Assembly: GCA_019454045.1 (NCBI GenBank)
Contig: SKCR01037616.1
Span: 124,001 to 188,000, forward strand
Origin: Zanthoxylum bungeanum
Taxonomy: Eukaryota > Streptophyta > Magnoliopsida > Sapindales > Rutaceae
Length of the DNA: 64,000 nt
Direction: 5' to 3'
In this document: piece by piece, positions 33,855 through 45,152 of the stretch
Layout of the letters: the number at the start of each line of letters is the position of its first letter
Numbering within the stretch: the stretch's first letter is position 1
Notes under the pieces: model-generated
Databases searched by the model: none
Told to the model about the DNA's origin: nothing
The model's input: only the letters and a program-made list of their open reading frames with translations
Program-made: the position numbers and the translations under genes

Positions 33855-34120
33855 CCGTTCGAACGCGTCTACGAACGCAACTCGAACGTGCGTGCATTTT
33901 GCCTTATCATGCATCAGGTCTCACCTCCGTTCGAACGCGTTCACAAACACCATACGAACGTGAGCGTTCTGTTTCATTTCCGTTTGAACGCGTTCACAAA
34001 CGCCATACGAACGTGAGCATTCTGTTTCATTTCCGTTCGAACGCGTTTACGAACGCTACTTGAACGAGAACCTTCTGTTTACCGTTCGAACGCGTCTACG
34101 AACGCACACGGTAAACAGAT
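33855..34120 (+). repeat. 53-bp minisatellite with GTTCGAACGCG core
   Basis: About five units of CGTTCGAACGCGTTCACAAA type with TACGAACG repeats, period about 53. GTTCGAAC and AACGCGTT are palindromes, so each unit is rich in inverted GAACG/CGTTC words. Only one unit remains in the B1 3' LTR (41,030-41,095). F has the array on the minus strand (63,740-63,960). Confidence 0.88.
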
Positions 34121-34721
34121 CCTCTTGCACCACATTACGACATGTCCATCTAAGCATATAGTTACCCCTTTTTTATGTTATGCATTTGTATTACCCCTCT
34201 AGTTGTCTATTTCTGTTATGTGCTTAAATATCTTTTCTTAATATGCATGCTAATAAGAATGTTATTTGTTTGCACTTCTGTGTCCACCAATGCGTTAATT
34301 AACTTGTATGCTTGCCGTATGATAATCCTTATGTATGCAAATTGAGACATAGATTACATGCAAATAGGCTGTATGCAAATTCGGATATGTGTTACATATA
34401 AATTTAGATGAACTTGTTGATGTATGTATACGAATGTAGAAGCATGATATTCTTAGAAATAAGTGTTACTTAAGTCTGATTAAACTATTATATAAATCCT
34501 TTCATTACAAGTGGCACAAGTAAGGGACCATTCCGAACCCAACGGTTTGAGGTCTTCCCTTGGGAGGGGTGAGTGCGGTCTTAAATCTCATTTTCCCAGT
34601 TCACACCGGGTGGCGACTCCATTATTCTTCGGTTTAGTCCCCTGTGGCAATTCCGTACTCCCGACCGGGCCGCGAGCCCGGGACAGCATGCGTCGCCCCA
34701 GTTTTCTGTGTTCCCACAGTC

Positions 34722-34739
34722 TGGCGACTCCACTGGGGA
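34722..34739 (+). other. Primer-binding site of B1
   Basis: TGGCGACTCCACTGGGGA three bases after the LTR end, a site type associated with Tat/Ogre gypsy elements, thought to pair with an Arg tRNA. I could not check the tRNA. Confidence 0.75.
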
Positions 34740-35914
34740 TAGAGAATCGGCCCCGAAATATTGTCTTGTGATGTTTGGATTTATGTTTTAATTGACCGTG
34801 TCTGTAGTGGATAAAGTGAGGGTTTAATCAAAGGCATTTTGAGGCTAGGTAATGGTTTGGTGTCTTCCTTCATTCACCACCTTTCTAGAAGGAAACGTTG
34901 TGAAGGCACCTAGATAGCCATCTACTCGTAGCCTATTGTGATGGACTAATTTGGAGGACTCGTTGTTTATTCCTGACACCAAGCGATAAGAGCCTAAAAG
35001 GCTTGGGTATTTAAGTGAGCCTCGCTCCACCTTCCCTCTGGGGAATCTACAATGGGAAATCCATTTGACAGTCCGTCACACACCATAGCTCATTGGCACG
35101 TACCTTAGTGTATAAAAAAGGGTGCGCTCACTTGGTTGCTCGAACCCTTGAGTGGGGAGACCTAGTTGTGGGCCGTCCTTCGCCGGTCATAGCCTTTGTC
35201 TATACTCTTACTAACCCACCCATAGACCGGGTTGGCTAAAGTAACAATTATTTCCTTGAATATGTGCTTGTGGACCATCCTCATTTGGATGCAGTTGGAC
35301 TATTGTCAGAAATGCGGGCTTGCTGGGCCATTTAAACTGGGGCAAGTTCGCACCTTATGACTATTAGGCCAAAAGCTTCTGAAATGTTGATAGGCCATTA
35401 TGTAGAAATTATTATGTCATGTTTGCATCATCTTTCTTCTATGCTTGTGTTTGGGAACATCGTCGTTTGAATTCATTTGGACCATTTGTCATGGGATATG
35501 GGCTTGTTGGGCCATTTAAACTGGGACAAGAACGTATTTCATGACTATTGGGCCAAAGGCTTCTAAGTGATTGATGGGCCACTTTGTGATTGTGTTCGGA
35601 ACGTTACCATTTGGGTTTAGTCGAGAACTTTGTCATGAGATGTGAACTCATTGGGCCATTTAAACTGGGATGGGTTCACTCCTATGACAATTAGCCCGAA
35701 AGATTCTAAAATGATAACGGGCCGAAAAGATTCTAAAATGATAACGGGCCGATTTGTTTGAGAATTTTAGTGATTTAGTATATTATATATGTTACATGCA
35801 TCTCATGCACTACATGCATACATACATCATGTTAACCCTTGTGTTCTGAAAGCCATCATAGATTCCCGTTGGGTTAGAAAAAAGGGAAGACTCACCAAAA
35901 TACTGAGAACAGAC
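34740..35914 (+). other. Leader of B1
   Basis: Untranslated. Three diverged repeats start with GGGCCATTTAAACTGGG at 35,325, 35,509 and 35,653; related phrases are in the B2 leader (59,104 and 59,240). The stretch with GGCACGTACCTTAGTG and CTCGAACCCTTGAGT (35,095-35,160) is shared with B2 (58,873-58,930) and helped identify B2 as the host of A'. Confidence 0.75.
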
Positions 35915-37222
35915 ATGAGTGAATCAGATATTGAGGTATCCCGGATAGATCAGTTGGAAAATGGCTTCGCCAAGATTACTGAACAGTTGCAAGCCTTGAC
36001 TGCTGCCATGACAAATATGGCTGTGCCCCGTGCCGGGGGAAATTCTGAGAATGTGAGGCGTGATGAGCCTTCGAATGGGTTGGGGGATGATGTCCCCACT
36101 TTTGATGATGACATGGCAGAATATGCAATAGGCAGAGTGATTGGGTCTCAGGCAGAATTTTAGAAGCTTCGGGATCATGTTGAAATAGTTACCCGCAAAA
36201 TGAGGGGTAAGAACGGGGATTTGCTAGATTATGAGGCAATGACCCTCGGAGAACAGCTGCCAGCTCAGTTTAAAATGCCCGACATGGCCAAGTTTAATGG
36301 GAATGGAGACCCGAGAGTCCATCTGCAGCAATATGTCTCAGTCATGAGTTCAGTGGGCCTATCACAGCGCCAAGTCCAAAAAATGTTTGGGATGTCACTC
36401 GAGGGGGCACCTGTGGTTTGGTATCATAGCCTTGAGAAGAAGGTTAAAGAAGATTGGAAGGAACTAGCTGATGCTTTTCTGAAGCAGTATGTTACAGATT
36501 TAGAAATTGACTTGTCACTCCGTGATTTGGAGAACACTAAGCAGAAGCCGGAAGAAAGCTTCAAGGAGTATGTCGACCGCTGGAGAAGCCAGCTTCTGAA
36601 AATGCAGACTCGGCCCTCTGAGAAGGACCAGATTAAAGTGATCATCAAGGGCACTAAACCCTCGATCTACAGCAAGTTGAGGAGGATGACCTCCATGATT
36701 GTTGATTTTCGACAGTTGAGGGAAACTGTCATGGATATTGAGGAAGAAGAGGCTGAAAACAGAAAGTTTTATGGCCAGAATAGAAGAACTTTTGGGGGGC
36801 CTTCTGAGACCAAGCCCGCTACTGCCGAGGTCGCTACCATCAAGAACCGGCATTTCTCTAACCTGGGGAAGTCGTTATCGAAGGTGCTTGAGAAGTTGAA
36901 GGGACAAGGACTCCTAAAACCCTTAGAGCCTAAACCACTTCCAGATCCTATACCACCCAACCTTAACCTAAGCTTGTATTTTCACTTCCATCAGAGTAGA
37001 GGCCACGAAACTGACAGCTGCACCCGCCTTAGGCATGAAATCCAAAACCTCATCGATGCTCACAAAATACCTGACCCAGGAAGAGAACAACCCAACGCAC
37101 ACAGAAATCCCCTACCCAACTACATGATCAACTCTGGCCTACCCGAAACCCTTGTCCTCCAAACTCTCGACCACTCAGCTTCATTCATAGGAATAGGGGA
37201 TGACAACGGTGGAGAACCATAG
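35915..37222 (+). pseudogene. B1 gag with one in-frame stop
   Basis: ATG at 35,915 opens MSESDIEVSRIDQLEN, with a coiled-coil-like start. The frame runs 436 codons to TAG at 37,220, with one internal TAG at 36,161 where B2 has CAG. The central retrotransposon Gag domain is well preserved: FKMPDMAKFNGNGDPRVHLQ, GAPVVWYHSLEKKVK, LADAFLKQYVTDLEIDLSLR and DLENTKQKPEESFKEYVDRW. The C-terminal zinc-binding motif reads Y-F-H-F-H...GHETDSC, whereas B2 has Y-C-H-F-H...GHETNNC, so the first Cys is lost here. In the family Gag builds the particle and binds RNA. No protease or pol follows. The match to Ogre-type Gag is from general family knowledge. Confidence 0.9.
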
Positions 37223-37529
37223 GCCAAGAAAGAAGGCAATATTGCGAATGATGAAATCATCCCTCATAGTTTATTTGATCATGCATTTTTAATATAGACA
37301 TTGACTTAGTCTACATGTTCAAATCATTTTTAAATGATAATAAAGACATTATTTCGCTGAATCTCTTCTGCAATATGAGTATATTTGAGAAAAACATTCA
37401 ACATTGGCACTATGAAATTCAGTGATGTTTAGAACACGGGGAATATTTGGGAGCAACAACAGTACAGTCAGTTTCAGAAATGAATCAGTATCAGTTTGGG
37501 GATGAATCCCAGGGCTGAGGCCCATAGCA

Positions 37530-37735
37530 GTATCAGTCTTGGGGTGAGGCCCATATCAGTATCAGTCTGGGGGCGAGGCCCATATCAGTATCAGTCTGGG
37601 GGCGAGGACCATATCAGTATCAGTCTGGGGGCGAGGCCCATATCAGTATCAGTCTGGGGGCGAGGCCCATATCAGTATCAGTCTGGGGGCGAGGACCATA
37701 TCAGTATCAGTTTGGGGCGAGGCCCATGTCAGTCT
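37530..37735 (+). repeat. 29-bp minisatellite in B1 3' region
   Basis: About six to seven units of the type CAGTCTGGGGGCGAGGCCCA, with AGTATCAGT between. The preceding copies at 37,480-37,530 are more diverged. Confidence 0.92.
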
Positions 37736-37770
37736 CGGTCTGGGGGCGAGGCCCATGTCAGCATCAGTTT

Positions 37771-37925
37771 CTGCCGGGTATGGCGTTCTGGGGGGCGAGG
37801 CCCACATCAGTTCAGTATCAGTTCTGCCGGGTATGGCATTCTGGGGGGCGAGGCCCACATTGGTTCAGTATTAGTTCTGCCAGGTATAGTACTCTGGGGG
37901 CGGGGCCCACATCATTATCAGTAAC
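37771..37925 (+). repeat. 53-bp minisatellite in B1 3' region
   Basis: Units starting CTGCCGGGTATGG at 37,771, 37,824 and 37,877. They share GGGGGCGAGGCCCACAT with the 29-bp array and appear to derive from it. Confidence 0.9.
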
Positions 37926-38125
37926 GGTTCAGAAATGGACCATTACCACATCTCGCCGAAAATGGCACTCCGAAAATGGAGCACGGTTCGAAATGGACCA
38001 TCATCTCATCTCGCCGAAAAGGGCACTCCGAAAATGGAGCACGGTTCGAAATGGACTACTTCACATCTCGCCGAAAGTGGCAATCCAAAAATGGAGCACG
38101 GTTCGGAAATGGACCAAGGAAGGCC
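37926..38125 (+). repeat. 57-59-bp minisatellite in B1 3' region
   Basis: Units start GGTTC at 37,926, 37,985, 38,043 and 38,100, with AAATGGACCAT, CATCTCGCCGAAAA and AATGGAGCACG. They are followed by an ACATGCAT microsatellite near 38,150-38,185. Confidence 0.9.
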
Positions 38126-38289
38126 TAACCCATCAGAATATAATACATATACATGCATACATGCATACATATCACATACATGCAATGTTTGTTTTGTGTT
38201 CGCAGGTTTATAGCAGCAAAGACCATCTCCTCAAGTAACGGTTCAAAAAGGAGCCACAATCTCGCACAACACAGTTCGGAAATGGACCC

Positions 38290-38630
38290 CTACCACAACA
38301 GATGCCGAAAATGGCACCCCAAAATGGAGCACACATAGCAGACGCCGAAAATGGCACTCCAAAATGGAGCATTCACAACCGATGCCGAAAATGGCACTCC
38401 AAAATGGAGCATTCAGAACCGATGCCGAAAATGGCACTCCAAAATGGAGCACTCACAACAGACGCCGGAAATGGCACTCTAAAATGGAGCGCTCACAACA
38501 GATGCCGAAAATGGCGCTCCAAAATGGAACACACACAGCAAATGTCGGAAATGGCGCTCCAAAATGGAGCACACACACACAAAAGATGCCGAAAATGGCG
38601 CTCTAAAAATGGAGCACGGTTCGGGAATGA
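38290..38630 (+). repeat. 41-bp minisatellite in B1 3' region
   Basis: About eight units of GATGCCGAAAATGGC and ACTCCAAAATGGAGC type. CTCCAAAATGGAG contains the inverted pair CTCCA/TGGAG. Core words (CCGAAAATGGC, AAAATGGAGCAC) are shared with the preceding 57-bp array. Confidence 0.92.
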
Positions 38631-38774
38631 ACCAGGGGTCGTAGCACCTCACCACTAAATCAACTCAACTCAAAACATGGTAAGTCAAGTGACAGCTGGC
38701 GATCCAGGTAAGTAGAAATGCATTGCATAACTTTGATAGGATTGTTCAAAGTCACACACTGCACAAGTCCCATC

Positions 38775-38788
38775 AAAGTGGGGGCGAC
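38775..38788 (+). other. Polypurine tract of B1
   Basis: AAAGTGGGGGCGAC just before the 3' LTR start; duplicated at 32,215-32,228. Confidence 0.8.
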
Positions 38789-39425
38789 TGTAGGCATTGT
38801 ATTTTAGCATGTGAAACCCGATGATGAGTCTCAGTTGGAGGCACTACCTTTTTAGCTAAGAATATTGCGGGAACGGAGGTCGGAAGGGGAGATCCGAAAT
38901 AAGTACGTCAGCAAGTCCATTTCACAAGCTCACTGTCTTCGTTAGTGCTGCGTTCGTTACTTCGTTCGAACGTCAGGCAGATTGTGGACGTTTGTGTGGC
39001 GTTCAAATTGGCGATCGAACGGCGTCGATGTTTCTGGTTTTGCTGCTACCTCCCCTCGCACCCCCCAGCCCAATTAGCTCCCCAAAGCCCATAAAACACA
39101 TCCCAATTTAATTAAATTAAACATTAAATATTAAATAAAATATTTAAACCATTTACCAATTAAATAAAACACAAAATATAATCATACCTAATGAAGATAA
39201 ATCAAATATATTAACTTCCTAACTAAACAAATCACATACTAAATTAAAAGAGATGTCATACCTAATTAAAATCAATCATAATAAATTAAAGATATTGACT
39301 TCATATTCTAGCCAAGATTTGTCCCCCCTCAATCTTTGACTTTCCTTGCTCAACACCAAATCAAATCCTCCTTTTAATGCCAAAATCCATTCCTTGTGAG
39401 ACAACGTGAAACCCTAGCCCTTCTC

Positions 39426-39433
39426 TATATAAA
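39426..39433 (+). promoter_or_regulatory. TATA box in B1 3' LTR
   Basis: TATATAAA in CTTCTCTATATAAACAACCC, inside the segment deleted from the 5' LTR. A nearby AACCCCTAGCTCATACACAT-type phrase is duplicated (39,460 and 39,540). Confidence 0.6.
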
Positions 39434-40347
39434 CAACCCCTAACCAAGACATGAATCCCCTAGCTCATACACATAATAGACACACAACTCCTAGTTCACG
39501 CCCATCACAAACAAAAAGAAGAAAAGAATTTACAACCCCTAGCTCATACACATAATAACAAACAACTCTCTTCACCCCCACCCTCACATTACCGAAAACA
39601 ACAAGCCCTCAAACACTCTCATATTACCGAAAATACAATAGCCATTCACACCCGCTCCAACCACCAAAACAACTCCTAATCACCACCGAAAATAGCAACC
39701 CCCTAAGCCTCCACACATCACCGAAAAATATACCCCCAACGACAGCCCAAACACGCCCTAAACAGCCACTAAAGTACCCCCGAACAGCAGCCCCTTTTCC
39801 ACCAAAACTGACCCAAACCAGTCCCTAAATCACGCCCAAACAGCAGTAATTTAACCCCTAAAACAGCAGCAAAATACACTTAAAACATTGCCTAAAAATC
39901 TTAAAAACAGTAACACAAAGAGACTGCATTCATAATCCTTAAAATAATCACACACAACTGCACTAAGAACCCACACAAACTCGGAATAGTCCGTGGAAAC
40001 AGCAAAACAGGTGACCTGAACAGTGAGCAGCAAAACAGAGGCCGAACAGTAGCAGAACGGAGTCCAAACAGCAAAGCAGTGAGCTAGGATGCTGAACCAG
40101 TGAACCGGAGAAGTTGAGGAGCTGTCCCCTTCCGACGTCTGTGAAACGTAAGCCTGAAAGTTGGCAAAAAGGTTAGACCTGAGGGTATCTCTCACACTCA
40201 TTTTCTTTGTATTATTTGTTGAATATTGCTTGCATGGTTGTCATGTTGAAATGCATTTTGTGGCCCTTGAGTAGATAAATATGCATGAATTATGAGATGT
40301 TGTATGTTGTGGCTGTAGAATAAAATGAGAGATGTGTCAACTCTCGC

Positions 40348-40439
40348 GGTATATCGGATGGAAACCCGGACATAAATTTCATAGCCGATTCCGAATGGAC
40401 GGTAATATGATCTGTACTCGGGACACAACTCCACGTACC
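40348..40439 (+). repeat. 92-bp conserved block, copy 4 (B1 3' LTR)
   Basis: GGTATATCGGATGGAAACCC to CCACGTACC, the consensus-like copy. Confidence 0.88.
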
Positions 40440-40526
40440 GCTTGAGTAAACGGCACCCTCTTTTGCTTTGTGTTGCTTTGGTTTATTTATTTTTCGTCAC
40501 TTGAATTATGCATGTTGCTTATTTAT

Positions 40527-40978
40527 GCATGATTCAATCGAGCGCATGGGTTTAGTAAATGGAATGAAAGATCCCCTATGGGGAGGGGTTAAAGCCCTTT
40601 ACCACAATGCTTCGCCGCGCCGGTTAATGTGTGTTCGGTTGAATGTAAGATGTGTTCAATCGGGCATACTTAGTTTGATATGATTGTCTTTATGTTTGTA
40701 TGCATGATGCGATCGAGCGCATGGGCTTAGTAAGTGGAATGAAAGATCCCCTATGGGGAGGGGTTAAAGCCCTTTACCACGATGCTTTGCCGCGCCGGTT
40801 GATGTGTGTTCGGTTGGATGTAAGATGTGTTCAATCGGGCACACTTAGTTTGATATGATTGTCTTTACGTTTGTATGCATGATGCGATCGAGCGCATGGG
40901 CATAGTAAGTGGAATGAAAGATCCCATATGGGGAAGGGTTAAAGCCATTTACCACGATGCTTTGCCGCTCCTCGCATT
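40527..40978 (+). repeat. 175-bp tandem repeats in B1 3' LTR
   Basis: Units at 40,527, 40,702 and 40,877, the same register as in the 5' LTR. Confidence 0.92.
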
Positions 40979-41607
40979 GTACTATTCGCCATTTATGTAT
41001 TACATCCCATTTCATGCATCAGATCTGTTCCCGTTTGAACGCGTCTACGAACGTAACTCGAACGCGCGTGCATTTTGCCTTATCATGCATCAGGTCTATT
41101 TCTGTTATGCGCTTAAATATCTTTTCTTAATATGCATGCTAATAAGAATGTTATTTCTTTGCACTTCTGTGTCCACCAATGCGTTAATTAACTTGTATGC
41201 TTGTCGTATGATAATCCTTATGTATGCAAATTGAGACATAGATTACATGCAAATAGGCTGTATGCAAATTCGGATATGTGTTACATATAAATTTAGATGA
41301 ACTTGTTGATGTATGTATACGAATGTAGAAGCATGATATTCTTAGAAATAAGTGTTACTTAAGCTTGATTAAATTATTATATAAATCCTTTCATTACAAG
41401 TGGCACAAGTAAGGGACCATTCCGAACCCAACGGTTTGAGGTCTTCCCTTGCGAGGGGTGAGTGCGGCCTTAAATCTCATTTTCCCGGTTCACACCGGGT
41501 GGTGACTCCATTATTCTCCGGTTTAGTCCCCCGTGGCTATTCCGTACTCCCGACCGGGCCGCGAGCCCGGGACAGCATGCGTCGCCCCAGATTTCTGTGT
41601 TCCCACA

Positions 41608-41928
41608 ATCATATACCCAAATATATGAGAACTATGTCGTTATGCTCCCACAACGCGCACAAGTGTAATACTAGTCTTTTACGCATTATCGATGTCCAAT
41701 CTCGATAGTACTCTGACTAGGGATATTTAATGATTAAACCTTCGTGGATTGATACTGTCTCATATCATCTCAATCCGGAACTAATCATATGGACCTTTCA
41801 TCATTTATAAATCTTGGTAATCTAATTACAAATGATGAAAGAGCAATTTCCTTTGTCACATAGTTAATTTGTACAACAACACCATGATCTGTACAAATAG
41901 TGATGTTATGGGCCATAACTGTCCAAAA
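41608..41928 (-). repeat. 3' LTR of A', proximal part
   Basis: Matches 58,492-58,810, for example TATGAGAACTATGT and CTCGATAGTACTCTGACTAG. On the minus strand it is the LTR start, where the terminal TG has become TT (plus-strand end GTCCAAAA instead of GTCCAACA). Confidence 0.9.
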
Positions 41929-41941
41929 ATCTCCCACTTGG
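41929..41941 (-). other. Polypurine tract of A'
   Basis: On the minus strand CCAAGTGGGAGAT immediately before the 3' LTR. Confidence 0.8.
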
Positions 41942-42735
41942 CCTATAGCCAATCAATCAAGTGTCCTACACCCGAACTATGTTCGGTTCGCTCAAATTTC
42001 TGCTGAGGAAAGGCTTTCGTCAGCGGATTTGCATGATTATCATCTGCTGCAATTTATTCGATCATCACATCGCCACAATGTATGATCTGAACGAATCAGA
42101 TGAATAGTTGAAATATATATATTTGGATCGTTGATGAGACCATTAATTCTTTAGCCTGTGATGTAGCCTAGCTCAGCTGCTAACAGAACTACTCCTAATC
42201 TAATTAGGATTATTATCGATCCAAAAAGCTTCTATTGCTGCCTCAGCTGCAGCAATATTCCGCTTTTGTTGTTTATTCGGTAACAGTATCTTGCTTGGAA
42301 GATTTCAAGCTCACTGGTCCGTTATTCAAACTTTATAGTACCGCTATTACGACTTATAGTCGTTATTATCGGTTTGGAAACTTGCAACGGTGAACCTAGT
42401 CACTTCAAGTTCTCCTTCTCCATAGTTTAAGAAAGCATCCTTAGTTCGTCTAAGAAACTTAAGGATGTTCTTAATATCAATCCAATGACTATCACTTGGA
42501 TTGGCCCGATTGTGACTCCATATGCTTAAAGCATATGAGACACCAGGTCGCGTACATTTATTTCAATATACGAGTTCTCGGAGAGTGTTAACAACTTTAA
42601 ATCTATCCCAGTAGATCTTTATTCCTAGAATAAAGGTTGTTTCTCCCAAAAATTCTACGGATAATTTTTCATGAAAGCCAAGCTTTCACCGATTGTTTTA
42701 TGGGAATTTCATTTGCAAGAACTGATATGTCATCA
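41942..42735 (-). pseudogene. A' RT C-terminal part and RNase H (broken)
   Basis: On the minus strand it starts at 42,735 with DDISVLANEIPIKQSVKAWL, the sequence that follows the YVD of the copia RT palm motif. It continues LGETTFILGIKIY (about 42,655-42,611), the copia hallmark after the palm. RNase H remnants run to 41,950 with many stops. The first half of RT lies at 51,646 and beyond; copia C separates the two. About 18-20 bases around the palm motif seem lost at this junction. Confidence 0.8.
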
Positions 42736-45137
42736 CCTATTTCAAAACTTTTTCTCAGATTAATAAAATAATCTTATTTATTTTATCATCCAATAATCAA
42801 ATTATGAAATAAAACATCATAAATCATATTCATGTGAATTTACCGAATTGCATTTTAACATAACACTTTGGTTATTTAAATCTGAAATTGTTCAAAATAA
42901 TTTTGAATGATTCTAAATAATTTCTAGGATGAATTTAACATGTCCCAATTATCAAAATACAATTTGGAAAAAAAAAACCCCAAAATTTCATCCTTGGCCA
43001 AGAGCCTCATTTTGGTGGGCAAATGTGCATTTTGCACTTTCATGGTTCAAAACACATCAAGGCAAAATCCAATCAACCCAATATTTTACATGCATCATAT
43101 ACACATCTAAATACACCATATAAATGAAAAGCCCTAAATTTGGAAGTGGTCTTAAACCCTAATTTTTCAATTTCTTCAAATTGGTTAAATTATACCAAAT
43201 TGGTTAAATTTAATACTTCAATCATGTTTCTTCCATCCAAATCAAGTCTCAACACAATGAAATAACTATAAATCAAATCTAGGTCATTTAAGAGTGGGTC
43301 AACAACTCTAGATTAGCAACAAGGTTCTAAAACCATAAAAGGATGCTTATTACTACACTAGTAACAATCTTCCAACATCATACATGCATTACACCTTCAT
43401 CAAACTTTCATCCATCAAAAGTACAAAGAATAAAGAATGGAAAAACTTAAGAACATCACAAGATGTTGCCAAGAACAATAGGAACAATTTTCTCTCTAAT
43501 AGCAAGTTGGAAATACTTACATAAATCCAAGCTTTCTTTGATTTTTCCTTTTCTTTCTCTCTAGCTTCTTTTCTTTCTTTTAATGGAGTTTGATAAAGTG
43601 TATTAGGTTAATGAAACCCTAAAATAAATGAAACAATATATACTTGTCCACAAACTTGCTTTGGCCGAAGAAAAAACAAGTTATATTAATTTCATTTCAT
43701 TTGAATTTCATTTTGCCAAGTTGATAAAATGATCATTACACCTTAATGATAATTTCAACTTAGTCAAAAATGGCAACTTAGTCATTAAAAAAAATATCTA
43801 AACCTTAAGATATTTATATTTTAATTAATTTAATCATTTAACAATTAAATAATTAATTAATTAATTAATTAAATACAAATATATTAAATATATGTATAAT
43901 ATTTACATTAAATATCAAATACATATATTCATTTATGATATTAGTCAAATATCACAATTTGACAATTAATTAATGTGTATTTGAATTAATCAAGTATTAA
44001 AAGCAAATATAAAAAAATTAAGGAAATGACTATCGGGTCCTTACACATGTATTTTGCGTTTAACCTTTAAACGACTTTATCAATAATCAATATTATTTAT
44101 AATTGTTGCCCTAGTGCTCTACGAGTATATTTCATTATTGAGACTCTCTAGATCCAGACATATCCGTCACGAAATCCAATTTCGTGTCCATAATCTATCA
44201 ACCCATAAATTATGACGATCACGGATAAACTCGTTGAATCATACAGGTCGAGGTCATGGAAAATGTATAATTCCTCCGTCACAGGTATCCGGATAAATCC
44301 CAGAGATATAGATGTAAACGTCAAATCTCTATAAGGATTATCCAGTCGACTATTCTATTAGCAATCTCAAAAAGAACATTTAGAACTAGCTTCTAAATAG
44401 TACCACGGGCCCAAGGTTTTATCTGATTGCTAATCATATGGACTACTTATGCTCTGATACACAGAACTGACAGATCCTATCTCGATACTCACAGGACACC
44501 CTGAGGATCTATCTACACCCAACGAACAGGCGGAGGTCTGATCTAAATAGATCGGTGACGTGACTTCCATCTAAGTGTAGAAGATGTCTCATGTGCCCAC
44601 AATGGCATCTCAAGTCTAAGAATCACAAGTGCTACTCAACCCAAGAAGATTCTTATTGACGTTAGTGTACCATCTATTAAGAATCTTCGGTGAGTCGTTC
44701 AGTGTTTATCCACTATAAACACCTACACGTCTATACGAGTCTCCCCAGACTCATGGTTCATTGGGATAAACCATCAGACCAAGTCTCGATATACGCCATG
44801 TACTGGTCTCAACGGATTTGACTAACCGACCCGTGTTAGTAAATCTTGACCAGGAACTATGTTTGATAATATACATTTAACAGTGACACTTCCCAATGTC
44901 AATTACAAACTAACTTTGTAACTGTGTACTGCATTATATATTATCGGGCCTTTGTCTAATATATACATATCACTAAACCACATTTAGTTTCAATCTAATC
45001 GTAATCAGATCGAATACGTATATAAAAACAAGAGGTACAACCATAAATAAGTAATATTATGGGAAAATGGGATGTTCGTATTCATGAATCAGACATAAAT
45101 ACGGTCTGGATTGGCGCTCTAAGCACCAACCCCAACA
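42736..45137 (-). repeat. 3' LTR of C (truncated at its U5 end)
   Basis: Matches 49,412-51,645 but lacks the first ~60 plus-strand bases (TGTAGGGGTTTTTATTGCGG onward). It retains about 175 bases (about 44,305-44,480) that are deleted from the 5' LTR. It ends CCCAACA at 45,137, next to the polypurine tract. Confidence 0.9.
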
Positions 45138-45152
45138 ATTTCTCCCACTTGC

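Larger units (their letters stand above)
32229..34718 (+). repeat. B1 5' LTR (internally deleted)
   Basis: 2,490 bases, starting TGTAGGCGTTGCATTTTAGC and ending TGTTCCCACA. Compared with the 3' LTR it lacks 616 bases (equivalent to 38,935-39,550, including the TATA box) but retains about 290 bases of 53-bp repeats that the 3' LTR has lost. A CCGGGC-CGCGA-GCCCGG hairpin (34,665-34,681) lies close to the end; it recurs in the 3' LTR, in F with one change, and in E. Confidence 0.9.
32136..41607 (+). mobile_element. Gypsy B1 (Tat/Ogre-like), gag-only, with extra PPT at left
   Basis: LTRs are 32,229-34,718 and 38,789-41,607 (TGTAGGC...TTCCCACA). The interior contains a PBS, a leader with ~150-180-bp repeats, one damaged gag, several minisatellites and a polypurine tract. 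There is no protease or pol. The 5' LTR is preceded by 93 bases (32,136-32,228) identical in layout to the 93 bases before the 3' LTR, including the polypurine tract, so the left edge is inside a former interior. No target duplication is seen, and about 705 bases of the host A' LTR (equivalent to 57,787-58,491) are missing at the junction. Confidence 0.88.
38789..41607 (+). repeat. B1 3' LTR
   Basis: 2,819 bases starting TGTAGGCATTGTATTTTAGC and ending TGTTCCCACA. It retains the promoter part missing from the 5' LTR and lacks most of the 53-bp repeats. After 41,607 the A' LTR resumes with ATATACCCAAATATATGAG. Confidence 0.92.
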
